From NCBI GenBank assembly GCA_037501455.1, contig CM074858.1, forward strand, positions 46,063,001 to 46,127,000: DNA of 64,000 nt. Direction: 5' to 3'. This document shows positions 1-11,473 of the stretch, piece after piece. The notes under the pieces were generated by a model. The model did not search any database, was not told the DNA's origin, and was given only the letters and a program-made list of their open reading frames with translations. The stretch comes from Lantana camara. Its lineage: Eukaryota; Streptophyta; Magnoliopsida; Lamiales; Verbenaceae. The position numbers were made by a program, and so were the translations under genes. Each line of letters begins with the position of its first letter. The stretch's first letter is position 1.

Positions 1-2155
1 AACGCGTCCGGGGCAGCGAAACGAGTCCGTAGACTCTAAGTTTGGCCAATTCTGACTTCGTTAGCCCTTTCTTCCGATCGTTTTTGCGTACGATGACCCG
101 AGATATATACTCGGATTTCCTCGTTTTGCGTGCCAATCAGCAGCTCCAGCCATCGTCTTCCTCGCGCAGCAGCACTATTCACATGCACTCGAGGTGTGTT
201 TACACACACATGCCGTTCTCTCTCGTTTCTCGATGGAATTCGACCAATCAATAGTGGAAATTCATCAGCTCGACGAGCCCGTCACAACCGTACCAATTTC
301 ATGGCCAACCGAAGACCGACGGTGGCACATCGGCGGCCTGAAGGTGGCGGGTGGCGCCACCACTTCGCCGCCGGCGATCCGGCGAGTTTCGCGGGCGGAG
401 CTTGACCATATCCGACCTATTTCGACCCCCTGGATCCATTTCTGACCTCAAATCAAGCAACCGGTGACCGTAGGTGGCGGAAACCGGCGGTGATGCAGTG
501 GCGCGGCTTTGGGGTGGTGGTTCGGCCTTTTCCCGGCCGGTTTTGGTGGTGGAGCCTTTACAAAAGTTGCTTAGAATGACGAAACATAGTAGATGGCATC
601 GACGGCGTTCCAGGAACCGGCCGTTGGCGGCAGACCGGTGGTGAACCGGTGGTGAACCGGCAGGTCTGAACCGGTTACTGTTCCGGTGACTTTTTCCAGC
701 AATTGAGATATGGGTTTCGTAGGGCTCGTTACAAGCTTTCCAACGGTATATCCGGATTTTATTTTCGTTTAGCGATTTGTATTTAATTTCAGTTTTCGTA
801 CTAGGATTTAAGTTCGGTTTTTCGTCAACGAAGTCCGGTGTGTTTAACATTTTCTGAAATTGTTTGAGGGCTTTTGTCGGACAAGCCGAGGCGCACGTTT
901 CTGTCCTTCCGGGGATTTTTCCGACCACCGGAGACGGTGTTCCGGTGGCTGTTCGGCCGGCTACGGTAGCGGCATTCAGGTGACCTTCGGACAGAAGGTT
1001 CCTTTCGTTGTGGTGAGTCCAACGCCACTTTCCGTTCGTCAATCGGATGCCCGGTTGATTTGTTGTGATTTATTTTGTGTATTTATATTTATTTGAAATT
1101 AATTGTTTTAATTGCAATGAACTGTCAATTGCTGGATTTGTCGATCATTATGAATTCCTATGTGTACGAAAGCATGTATTAAATGAACTATGATATATGT
1201 TGATGCTTTGATTTGCAATTTGAATCCCGTTATGCCGAAATTGTATTAATTGTTAATTGTTTTAAAATGTAATTTGTTCTTGTATGCTTGATAATTAATG
1301 AATATGCATTGTATGACATTTGAAAACATTTAATAAATTATGAATGTATGAATTCATGTTGTTGTTGATATAGTTGGAAATTGATAAATGACTTTGTGAA
1401 TCTATATGGAACTCGTAACATGTTATATGAATTAATTCGCCATATATATTGTGAATTTGTATGAAATGTGATATATGAATTTGTTTGATTTAATTAAATA
1501 ATCTTGCTAATTGAATCCATTACATGACTTGTGAATTGATTTGATTTCTTTGTAAATGCGCATTATATGAACCAAGTATGCAATATCTGAATTGAATAAG
1601 ACTTATATGATTAAATTAGGAACTTTTGCATGTAAGAATAGTTTAATTGTACGAATATGGAATTACTATGTGCTATATGAATTAATATGAAATAATTCGA
1701 ATTTGCTTTGTCTTTCTATTTCTCTTGTTTACATTAATTGTGCGCATGAATGTGTCCTAATTTGTAATATGATTTCTTTGAGCTATTTGTCTAACTTGAA
1801 GGGGTGTATGTGTAATTTTGTAAACTTGATATACTTGAATTATAAATGTTATATGAAGTTCATGAATTGATTTGCTATGAATTATGAAAGATATGAAATG
1901 ATTGGGCTTGAAACCCTCATGTACGGAATGTACTTGAACGAATTACTTGATCATGTAACTCCATAACATCATTTTACTTCTTTTACATCTCATATCATGT
2001 GTTTAGCATTGTCGGGCGTCTATGTGGTTTCATATTGAGTCAATTCTCACGAGTACACATTGTTCCTTCTCTTGTACAGTTTGTTTCCAGGGCGGAGACT
2101 TCCAAATTGAATAGGCACCCGTATTACTCATGTTTCTTGTCTCGTGGTATTCCAG

Positions 2156-3056
2156 GTGAGGGTGTTTTCGTTCTAGTTACATATCAAACCCTACAACCTT
2201 TATGTGACAAGTTTTAGCCCTAAACCCTATGGATATATATATGTATCGTTTCAAAATGGAGTCATCGAGTAAATGTTTTTAATAGAGTAAATTATTTTCT
2301 AATGAATCGGTATGTGTTATGTTTCTTATGAATTGAATGTTTTGGCGAATGCATGATATGATTATAAACCACACGGGCCCCGGGACCAAGTGCATGTGGT
2401 GATCCGGGGAGGCGAGGGCCGACGGTGATCCTGTGTACTAGTTCCACCAAACTAACGGCGACTCCGGACCTCGCTAGGAGATTTGACGGGAGATGGGAGC
2501 CGAGTGCCTTTGAGGGAGTCATGTTCCCTCATTGTGCCCATGTATGAACCGGTGATCAGGTCTAGCTAACCTGTCCACCAACCGGAGGAAGAAGGTTGGA
2601 ACTCATTTTATGATTATGATTATGATTATGATTATGAATATGTTATGATTGATAGGCACCGTGCGGGAAGTCCGGGACACGGATTGCCCAAACGAATATG
2701 ATTTAGGATATGATATATGATTTGTGTGTATTATGATATATTGCATGATCACCTATTTAATGTATTGATGATATTTGTCGTACACGGTCGGAGTTTGGTT
2801 GGAGATAATGCACGCTCACTCGCCGAGCCTTTATGCTTATGTATGAATTATGAACTTAATGAATTTAATATGAATTAGTCGTAAAGTTCGAGCATTGCTT
2901 ACTTAATTTCTAGCCCTTCGAGGGAACTAACTTCAAATAAAACTTTGCTCGGGATTTATGTCTTGCATGCGCATGTTTCTATATTAAATGTATAGCCCCT
3001 GCTCACTCAGTCTTCTAGAGACTGATCCCTCTTTTCACTCTCTCAGTTTCTTGCAG
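2156..3056 (+). other. predicted intron-like module inside the LTR
   Basis: A donor-like CAG|GTGAGG spans 2153-2161. An acceptor-like TTGCAG ends at 3056, preceded by a pyrimidine-rich run and by CTGAT (3022-3026), which fits the plant branch-point pattern. The branch-like bases lie in the right arm of a 7-bp hairpin, TCAGTCT (3007-3013) with AGACTGA (3019-3025). The same arrangement recurs in the other Tekay-like LTRs of the window. Splicing is inferred from consensus and recurrence only. Confidence 0.45.
2609..2637. repeat. short TTATGA microsatellite
   Basis: About five imperfect copies of the hexamer TTATGA in tandem inside the LTR. No function is suggested. Confidence 0.8.
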
Positions 3057-3061
3057 GTTTA

Positions 3062-3374
3062 GCTAGGCGGGAGTCGAGTCTTATCATGTTTGTTCGAGTC
3101 ACTTGTTCACTTGAGTCACATTTCACATTATTATGAATTTAATTGTATCTCTTTATGAATTTAGGCCTCGGTGCCAATTTTGATTATTGGATTTGATTCG
3201 GGACAGGTTGCGTGTTTAGTTGAACCCGTTGTTAGGTTGTATGTCTGATTTAATTTATGTTCATGATATGTATTGGGCTTGTAGCCATTATTGAAATTCA
3301 TGTTTGGCTCTGATGCTTCCGCAATATGCTTTGGTATTCTGATTTAATTGGTTCAGGGCTAGATTCCGCCTAGC
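3062..3374 (+). other. long-range inverted pair GCTAGGCGG / CCGCCTAGC
   Basis: The arms at 3062-3070 and 3366-3374 are perfectly complementary over 9 bp and about 300 bases apart. They lie at the LTR end nearest the primer site. The same pair is present in the other Tekay-like LTRs although the DNA between the arms differs. Confidence 0.6.
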
Positions 3375-3496
3375 CAGGATATTTTTGTTTTGTCACCCGT
3401 TCGCTATGAGTCCGGTCTATGTTTGAACTATCCATTTCTTGTGTGGACTAGACTTGTAGTGCGGGGGTTGTGGCGCCTATCGTGGTGGGTGCTACA

Positions 3497-4867
3497 AATA
3501 CTTTAAGCGATGCATGTATGCAAATACCATGAATGCTTGGCGTAACGATCACCGTAGTGTCAAACTCTTGACAGGAAGTTGAGACGAAGTGGTAGGAGTT
3601 GATTAAGCCGATAATGATGCACTCTACAGCATCTGGACTTCTTGTCTTAAATCTCTTGATGTGAAGAGGCAATTCAGCAATTATGTCCATCATCCAACTC
3701 TCTACTAAACTATAATCCTTGCTCGCCCAGAATCATCCACAGTCTCCTTCAAGAACTCTGACTTATGTTTTAAACGTTAGTCTGCTCATTCTCAAGGAAT
3801 TCCACAATTCGATTGCCAATCCAAAATTTATCTTTGAGCTATGCTGGACGATCATGATGTTAAGTATTTCCCAAGGTAAGTCATGGCACACGATTCTGAA
3901 ACATGAATAAGATCGTGAATCTTTTTGTGTGAAGAGGTAACCCAGCAAGCATGCTTATAATCCAACCTTTTACCAGATCGTAGCCCTTGTTCAACCAGAA
4001 TCATCTTCGGTTCCCACCAAGAATCCTAATTCGTGTGAAACATTAACCTGTTCATCGTCGAGAAATTGCCCATAAATCGGTCGTCAATCAGAAATCTTTT
4101 GGCATCCATGTGATCTATTCCCACCTCAACAGTGTCTTCCATCTCATCTTGAAGAAAGAACCAATCCTGTCTCGTCATTTGTTAACTCAAAACGGAACCA
4201 AAACCTTCAACATTCACCGAGGGTTTGTAGCCCATTGTTTAAGTAACATGGTTACTTATCCCCATCCCTTGAACTTGATCGGATCTTATTTGATCGGATT
4301 CTTCTACATTAACTCGTTTCCATCAACAAGGTGACTGCTTCCAAATGAACAAATTCTCCAGGTGAAAATTCGTCAAACTCCATCTTTCAATTGACTTTAA
4401 GATAGTAGGTCAGTATAGCAAATCTCATTCCTTCAACTCTGAACTTTTTCATGACCATTGATCTTGGTAAAGAATCCTTTCATCTTCGAATTATGGTATG
4501 TTTTCATTGTAGTGCCAATAGATAGTGTTGACGGAGGGAAACCTCAGTGTTGACTCATAGGGTTCCCTGAAATTCAAACACTCAATTTGATGCATGCGGG
4601 TTAAAGATGCAAATGAAACAATACACGTATATCACGTAAATGTAACAATTTGTTACAATTTATAAAGCACATAAAATAAGATACTGCATAATCAAAGTCA
4701 TAATGTGCATACGATCATATAATCACGAAATAATTCATGCCGAAGGGTCAAAATATCAAGTCAAACAAATGCAATGTGCAGTTATTCCTATGCCGTACGA
4801 CGTAGACAGACTCAACACGACTCAAGAGCTCGGTTTTGCAACCTAGAGCTCTGATACCACTTAAGGA
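3497..4867 (-). mobile_element. partial internal region of the tandem non-autonomous element
   Basis: This stretch matches 10101-11473 almost base for base. It is the part of the internal region next to the primer site, read on the - strand. It starts abruptly after the + strand LTR that ends at 3496, so the rest of this internal region lies beyond the window or was separated by that LTR. Only short open frames occur and they have no recognisable domain. No gene is present. Confidence 0.8.
4848..4859 (-). other. primer binding site, initiator tRNA-Met type (copy 1)
   Basis: The - strand reads TGGTATCAGAGC, which is complementary to the 3' end of plant initiator tRNA-Met and typical of chromovirus and many Copia elements. 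It lies 8 bases from the LTR end at 4868, on the internal side, which fixes the element on the - strand. Confidence 0.9.
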
Positions 4868-5363
4868 TGTAACACCCCAAACGGAGGATGCCACAGCCCC
4901 CGCACTAAGACCCAGACCCGGTCATGAGATAGGAAGTCCATGCCCGAATCCGAATCATAGCGAACGGGAGACCAACTCACACACTAGGCTAGGCGGATCT
5001 AACTTGACAAACTCAGAGTGCGGAAGCAATTAAAACCAACATCAATAGATAGCGGAAGCATTTAAAACAAAACATGCAAAGCAGGTGACGGGTTCAACTA
5101 GCATAAATACCTAGTCCCGAATAAATTCATAATCCAACATAATAACCAGCATAAGTATCATCATAACATCTACTAACATCCAAATACTGGCTTACTAACC
5201 CCACACGTGTTTAAGTCTAAGTAGAACATAAACATAACTTTCAAGTGTGAAACATAAATACATAACATAAATAAAGTATGCGACAAATGCATCCTAATAC
5301 CAACTAGACTGACAAGTGTGACTCAGGAGACTCATTTTCGCCTAGCTCAAGCCAAAAGGAAAC

Positions 5364-6145
5364 CTGCAAACTAAAAGGTAAATGAGGTCTCAGTCAACTG
5401 ACTGAGTGAGGGGGGCTAACGCACACCCACAATATATGTATACAGAGCACAGCACATATCAAAAGGGTGGACTCATGAACCGGGAATAGGTGTTGCATAC
5501 CAAAGCATTTCAAAGTAAAACCCAAATATATATACGTATATATACTTAGAAAACATTTTCATAAACTCTATTCCGGTTCATGATTCCCATAACATATCAT
5601 ACCATATGCTCGGCGAGTACGAGCTTCCAACCTCAACTCCTCATATCATAACAAAACATAAATAACATACCAACCTCAACTCCGGGTGATGGTAGGGTTG
5701 CGCGACCCTAGCCATCCATACAGTTGAGGGGAGTGCTGATGCTACTCAAACCCTCAGGACTCCGTTTCCCATCCAAACCTCCTGGTGGGTCCCGGTAGAT
5801 CCTCTTCATACAGATGGAGACTACGCACAGGTATATCCCCGACGGTCCTAACCGTCCCGGGAGCTCCTTACCCGTAGCTCCTGGGCCCCATAACAGAACA
5901 GAACATAACATATACCAACTTTCATGGCAATCTCGCTACATAAGCATAACATAACTTAACTTTCCGAAATAGCTTACATATGCCTTCATATTTAATTTCC
6001 AAAACTGAAGTTGTATCATAAGGTCATAACCATATCATATCCAACACATATTTAATCGTATACATATTATATAATCGCATGCGGGGATTGAAATCATCAT
6101 ACTGGGGTCATAGGTCCTTTAACTATACAAAATCCTAAACCTCAC
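5364..6145 (-). other. predicted intron-like module in LTR 1
   Basis: On the - strand, CAG|GTGAGG (GTGAGG at 6140-6145) is followed 0.78 kb downstream by the hairpin CTCAGTCAACTGACTGAG (5389-5406), a pyrimidine-rich run and TTTGCAG (forward CTG at 5364-5366). The same module lies at equivalent places in LTR 2 and LTR 3. It is predicted from consensus only. Confidence 0.4.
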
Positions 6146-8413
6146 CTGAGAAACGACATGATACGAGAACCGAGAAGACAGTGCACTTGATTGTGTTGTC
6201 TCCGCCCTGGAGATCACTGACGAAAAGGAAACACAAAGTACTCATGAGCCACGACACAGACATGAACCACATAGAGACGCACGGCAATGATTATGACATA
6301 TACACAAAAATTACAAAAATAATATGAAAGTGTTCATGTGCCCAATTAGTGTCCCACGAAAGCATACATGCAAATCAAGTTTGGCATTTACACATATATC
6401 AGATACTTAAGCCTTATAATTCAAATTAATACATAAGTATGGCAATATGTCTGATAAATTATGAAATAAATAAGTTTTAATTGAGAACCAGTATATTCAT
6501 AAACTGGGAGTGGCTTGAACGAAAGCTCAAAAACAAAAGAGGACCGAACATATAACTTGAACATACTTAGGGAAATCAATACGATTAAATCCAAGTTTGA
6601 ACCCTTAAATCAATTAAGTCCGTTCGTAGAGTTTCATACTTCAGTTTCCAAAGGATCCCTTACCCTCATTTACTTACAAATATGCTAACAAAATATCTAA
6701 ATCTTTTCATGTAATAATTCACAAATCAAATCTTGTAATGCCAACGACTTAATGAAGAAAAATGTATGGTATAATCATAACCAAAAGATGCTTACTAGGT
6801 ATATTGATTTTCTTAAGATTCATTAATCTTTAAGAATTAATACCACGGTTAAAATTTCACAATTACTTGTTTACATGTTAATTACATTAAGCATTCAGTA
6901 ATAACAAATTATAGTATCATAAACTAGATTTAATTACATAAACCAAGATAGCTTTAGAGATCAAATTCTTCCACTAAAACATATAATGTACAAGCATTTA
7001 CACATCAGTTCCCAAATTCAGTAATCCATTATCTACTAAATAAATTACACAGGTTATTCAATTGAATTGGAAAATAAGATTACAATTCTAACTAAGTCCA
7101 TCAGATCCCAATCAATTATAAAAATAATCATATGCAAAGCTTATCAACTTGTAATTTACTATAATCGTACTCAAAGGCTCCAAATACACATCAGAATTTC
7201 AATCACCCTACCTGCTAATTCATACAAACCAAATCCTTGTAATTCATTAACATCAATAACAACCAATCATAGTAATTAAATTTGTACAGGATACTCAATC
7301 CACAAATAAGCTAAAAAGATGCATATTCCAGTAATTACAACACTAAGTAAAATATATACGTAATTAACTACAAAATTGAAATCAACTCTTGAAGAAACAG
7401 GGGTGGCCGGTAGTTTACCCCAAATTCGGAAAAAATTTGGGAAAACAGGTGGTGGTGGTGACCAGGTGCCGACGTCAACCAGTGAGAGCTATTAATTGGC
7501 TAAAGAGGTAACGCCGATGCTTGATACGGGAGTGGTGCGCTTGGAACGAGATAGAGTGGCTGTCAGAACGGTGGTGGACTGTGGTGGCGGAAATTTGGGG
7601 AATTTCCAGTTCTGCTAAGATCTGAGTGAAGAAAGTGGAAGAAGAAACGGGTTGGTTGTCGGATCTGAACCTGTCTACGGTGGTGGTTGGTGAGCTCGTC
7701 GTCCGCTGCTCTATCTCTGATGGAGGGCAAGAAGAGGGCGAAAGAAGGGTGGTGGCGATCCAAGATTCACCGGCAGAAGTGGTGGTGCGCAGCTTTGCAG
7801 TAGCGAAGGACTGGCCTCCTTCCTTGCGACTGGCGGCAAGCTGATGGTGGAGGTGGTGATGGTTGAGGGCTGAGTCGCGGCGGCGCGATTGCCAGTGAGA
7901 GCGTCGGATTTGTAGCCAGACCGCTGTGGCTGTTGGTACATGGCGGTGGAAGAGCTCGCTGGGGCGGCGGAACTTGGTGACAGGCCGAGGTTTCACTGGC
8001 AGGAGGAGTGGTGGTCAGCGGCTTCTTGTCCCCTGAAATGGGAGAGAAAGTTTCGTCGGATGGGTGGAAGAAGGAGGCGGCGATGCGGCTGGCGGAGGTG
8101 AAGTTGCCTCGCTGCTGCCACTCCAGAGGGCGGGAGAAGAAGGTCTGTGGTGAAGGAGAAAGGCATGCGCAGCAGCTGAAGCTTGAAAAAGGAAAAGGAT
8201 GAATAATGAAGAGCTAGGGTTTCGGGGTGTTAAAAGGGGTCCTCTACCGAAATTACAAGTTGGTCCTCCCAAAATCGATTTATGCAATTAAGCCCAACAA
8301 TTTTGAGAAAGATTCGATTTAGTCCAATAAAAGTTTTGATAATTATAAAAGCACCCCTAGAATTAAAGATAAAGTTCAATTAAGCCCAAATTCGAAATTA
8401 ATAAATTAGAAAG

Positions 8414-8591
8414 AGAGTCCCAAACGATTAGACAAAGTTCAATTAAGTCCTATCATTAAAATACAAAATTCAATTAAGTCCCTCAAAGAATTCAAGTCAT
8501 GCAAAAGAGTCCCAAACGATTAGACAAAGTTCAATTAAGTCCTATCATTAAAATACAAAATTCAATTAAGTCCCTCAAAGAATTCAAGTCA
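8414..8591. repeat. 90-bp direct duplication with AATTAAGTCC motifs
   Basis: A block of about 90 bases beginning GAGTCCCAAACGATTAGAC is repeated immediately, and a third partial copy starts GAGTCCCAAAG. The motif CAATTAAGTCC (sense GGACTTAATTG) recurs about a dozen times between 8290 and 8870. The same block is present in LTR 2 (about 15020-15197) and LTR 3. Confidence 0.8.
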
Positions 8592-8957
8592 TGCAAAAGA
8601 GTCCCAAAGTTCAAGTAAGGTTCAAATAGATCCAATTAAAGATTTTGTAATTGTAAAAGCATCTGCAAGGATTTAAAGTAGTATACAATTAAGTCAAAAT
8701 TTGACTCTCATAATTAGAAAACGATCCCCAACGTCCGATAATTACAACTTAACCCACATAATTTAAATTAAAGAGCAATTAGGCACTAAATACATATTTC
8801 AATTAAGTGCACATATTTTCATAAGATTGCAACTGAGTCAATTAAACAATTAAGACATGAATAAAGTAATTCAAGCACAAGCAGAGTTTAAATAAATAAC
8901 AATCTAATCGCACGAAAACGATATCTTATCTTGCTCCGAAAATACGGGGTGTTACAA

Positions 8958-8969
8958 CCTTCCCCCCTT
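8958..8969 (-). other. polypurine tract with adjoining hairpin
   Basis: The - strand reads AAGGGGGGAAGG directly before the LTR end at 8956. Next to it, 8974-8992 forms an 8-bp stem, GAACCTGG with CCAGGTTC and a three-base loop. The same order is seen at 15563-15597 and 60417-60451, and with a different stem sequence at 39144-39178. Confidence 0.85.
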
Positions 8970-9268
8970 AAGAGAACCTGGTCCCCAGGTTCCACTGCTG
9001 AGCTGGAAAAGCTTCGAGTGATAGTGTCTTAGCCCTTCTCGAGGAAAAGCTCCCGCTGTGAAGTTTGCTCTCATTGTCTTTACTGAACCTTTCTCCGATG
9101 TCTAGTTGTCATTGGAATCTGTTCGAGTACTGGACCGTTGCTTTCATCAAGTTGTTCGACCATTCCCATAAGATGAATAGTTATCACTGCACTCAACTTC
9201 GATAGCGTTGCAAACTCGTCACTTGCAGACCGTAGCTAGAAAAACCGTAACGCAACCGCAGCAAACAA

Positions 9269-9700
9269 GAGAGAATCCCATCTCTCAGCACGTAAAGTGA
9301 GAGAGCCCCGTCCCTCGGCACACACAAGAGAGAGAACCCCGTCTCTCGCGCACATAATTGAGAGAACCCCGTCTCTCAAGCACACAGTTGAGAGAGCCCC
9401 GTCTCTCAAGCACACAGTTGAGAGAGCCCCGTCTCTCAAACACATAATGAGAGAACCCCGTCTCTCAACCTAAGTCTGATAGATTTCCACATCTCCCAAA
9501 CATTCTAGTTTGAGAAAATGCAGCATTTCTCAAACCCTTAGATTCAAGAGAATCCAGCATCTCCGAATATCTAAGTACAAGAGAATCCAACATCTCTCGT
9601 GCACAGAACTTAGAAAGAATCCAACATCTTTCTATCACATAAATAGAGAGAATCCTACATCTCTCTAACACGTAAAAAGAGGGAGCCTAAGGTCTCTCTT
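9269..9700 (-). repeat. array of about 13 short hairpins, GAGAGA-CGGGGT-TCTCTC type
   Basis: Units about 30 to 35 bases apart each form a 6- to 9-bp stem. On the + strand examples are TTGAGAGA/TCTCTCAA at 9358-9379 and 9388-9409, TGAGAGA/TCTCTCA at 9448-9467, TTTGAGAAA/TTTCTCAAA at 9509-9534, TAGAAAGA/TCTTTCTA at 9611-9634 and TAGAGAGA/TCTCTCTA at 9644-9667. Stem bases change in pairs between units while pairing is kept. On the element's sense strand the loops of the first group read CGGGG(T/C). Open frames through the array are repetitive and not coding. Confidence 0.9.
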
Positions 9701-9800
9701 GCACATAAATCCATAGATCAACATTCATACATACGCAAATCGGAGTAACACTTGTTGAAAAGGATACGGTGCATGTTTGGCGTACCTTACACAACTGATA

Positions 9801-9857
9801 TCGGTATCCCTTGAGTATAGATTCAACGCTCATACCTCAACTCAAGGGGGATACCGA
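9801..9857 (-). other. long bulged hairpin
   Basis: TCGGTATCCCTTGAGT at 9801-9816 pairs with ACTCAAGGGGGATACCGA at 9840-9857 over 16 bp, with two unpaired G in the second arm and a 23-base loop. The second copy of the internal region keeps it at about 16407-16462 with one change near the outer end. Confidence 0.75.
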
Positions 9858-11453
9858 GATGGAATTCCCTGTAAAACAAGATTGCAGTATGTATGTATGT
9901 TATATGCGAGGTTAGTGAGCAATCAAGGGAGTTTTTAAATCATACAGACATGCTTAATCCACATAAACACGTAACTTATTCATTTCAGCACTAGTCCACC
10001 AAAAACAGATATTCCAGGTTATCAATGATAGATCAGGTAGCCATGTTATCACAATCAGAACAACGACAATCGTCATTCACATCAAACAAAACAAGATAAG
10101 AATACTTTAAGCGATGCATGTATGCAAATGCCATAAATGCTTGGCGTACCGATCACCGTAGTGTCAAACTCTTGACAAGAAGTTGAGACGAAGTGGTAGG
10201 AGTTGATTAAGCCGATAATGATGCACTCTACAGCATCTGCACTTCTTGTCTTAAATCTCTTGATGTGAAGAGGCAATTCAGCAATTATGTCCATCATCCA
10301 ACTCTCTACTAAACTATAATCCTTGCTCGCCCAGAATCATCCACAGTCTCCTTCAAGAACTCTGACTTATGTTTTAAACGTTAGTCTGCTCATTCTCAAG
10401 GAATTCCACAATTCGATTGCCAATCCAAAATTTATCTTTGAGCTATGCTGGACGATCATGATGTTAAGTATTTCCCAAGGTAAGTCATGGCACACGATTC
10501 TGAAACATGAATAAGATCGTGAATCTTTTTGTGTGAAGAGGTAACCCAGCAAGCATGCTTATAATCCAACCCTTTACCAGACCGTAGCCCTTGTTCAACC
10601 AGAATCATCTTCGGTTCCCACCAAGAATCTTAATTCATGTGTGAAACATTAACCTGTTAATCATCGAGAAATTGCCCATAAATTAGTCGTCAATCAGAAA
10701 TCTTTTGGCATCCATGTGATCTATTCCCACCTCAACAGTGTCTTCCATCTCATCTTGAAGAAAGAACCAATCCTGTCTCGTCATTTGTTAACTCTAAACG
10801 GCACCAAAACCTTCAACATTCACCGAGGGTTTGCAGCCCATTGTTTAAGTAACATGGTTACTTATCCCCATCCCTTGAACTTGATCGGATCTTATTTGAT
10901 CGGATTCTTCTACATTAACTCGTTTCCATCAACAAGGTGACTGCTTCCAAATGAACAAATTCTCAAGGTGAAAATTCGTCAAACTCCATCTTTCAATTGA
11001 TTTTAAGATAGTAGGTCAGTATAGCAAATCTCATTCCTTCAACTCTGAACTTTTTCATGACCATTGATCTTGGTAAAGAATCCTTTCATCTTCGAATTAT
11101 GGTATGTTTTCATTGTAGTGCCAATAGATAGTGTTGACGGAGGGAAACCTCAGTGTTGACTCATAGGGTACCCTGAAATTCAAACACTCAATTTGATGCA
11201 TGCGGGTTAAAGATGCAAATGAAACAATATACGTATATCACGTAAATGTAACAATTTGTTGCAATTTATAAAGCACATGAAATAAGATGTTGCATAATCA
11301 AAGTCATAATGTGCATACGATCATATAATCACGAAACAATTCATGCCGAAGGGTCAAAATATCAAGTCAAACAAATGCAATGCGCAGTTATTCCTATGTC
11401 GTACGACGTAGACAGACTCAACACGACTCAAGAGCTCGGTTTTGCAACCTAGA

Positions 11454-11465
11454 GCTCTGATACCA
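11454..11465 (-). other. primer binding site, initiator tRNA-Met type (copy 2)
   Basis: Same - strand TGGTATCAGAGC as copy 1, 8 bases from the LTR start at 11474. Confidence 0.9.
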
Positions 11466-11473
11466 CTTAAGGA

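Larger units (their letters stand above)
1..3496 (+). mobile_element. Tekay-like LTR, left end outside the window
   Basis: The segment ends in GGGTGCTACA, the usual end of the long LTRs in this window. It shares several blocks with the complete solo LTR at 39204-42710: the stretch around 2023-2090 with TTGAGTCAATTCTCACGAG, the CAGGTGAGGG site at 2153, the paired TCAGTCT/AGACTGA at 3007-3025, GCTAGGCGGGA at 3062 and CCGCCTAGC at 3366. No primer binding site follows position 3496; the next bases belong to a different, - strand element. It is therefore probably a solo LTR inserted in that element's internal region, but its left flank and target duplication lie outside the window. Positions 299-1050 are GC-rich with many CCGG steps, and 1100-1990 is AT-rich and featureless. 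No gene is visible. Confidence 0.8.
4868..8956 (-). mobile_element. LTR 1 of the tandem non-autonomous element (4089 bp)
   Basis: The + strand starts TGTAACACCCC and ends GGGGTGTTACA, an 11-bp terminal inverted repeat. A tRNA-Met primer site flanks it on the left and a polypurine tract on the right, so it closes one unit and opens the next. It is nearly identical to 11474-15561 and 17624-21712. Position 7384 to about 8230 is GC-rich with GGTGGT runs, and its open frames change frame between copies, so it is not coding. Positions 8200-8890 hold many AATTAAGTCC motifs and a 90-bp direct duplication near 8414-8591. Confidence 0.95.
8957..11473 (-). mobile_element. internal region A of the tandem element, noncoding (2.5 kb)
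   Basis: This is bounded by a polypurine tract at 8958-8969 and a primer binding site at 11454-11465, so it is a complete internal domain read right to left. No gag, protease, RT or integrase fragment is visible in any frame. The longest frames are under 75 codons and repetitive. This is the design of a large retrotransposon derivative that must be copied by enzymes from another element. It contains a hairpin array (9269-9700) and a long bulged hairpin (9801-9857). Confidence 0.9.

Noticed and set aside
7475..7996. 173-codon open frame on the - strand, with a 149-codon frame at 14322-14771
   Set aside because: It lies inside the GC-rich part of the tandem LTR. The open frames of the three LTR copies are in different frames and of different length although the DNA is nearly identical, so there is no coding constraint.
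9236..9445. Repeat-containing peptide frame (CLRDGALS repeats), also at 15824-16051
   Set aside because: It is a by-product of the hairpin array. Pairing is conserved between units, but the peptide frame is not kept across the whole array or in element X.
9269..9700. CRISPR-like array
   Set aside because: The units are hairpins with variable stems and no unique spacers of constant length, no cas genes are present, and the DNA is plant nuclear.
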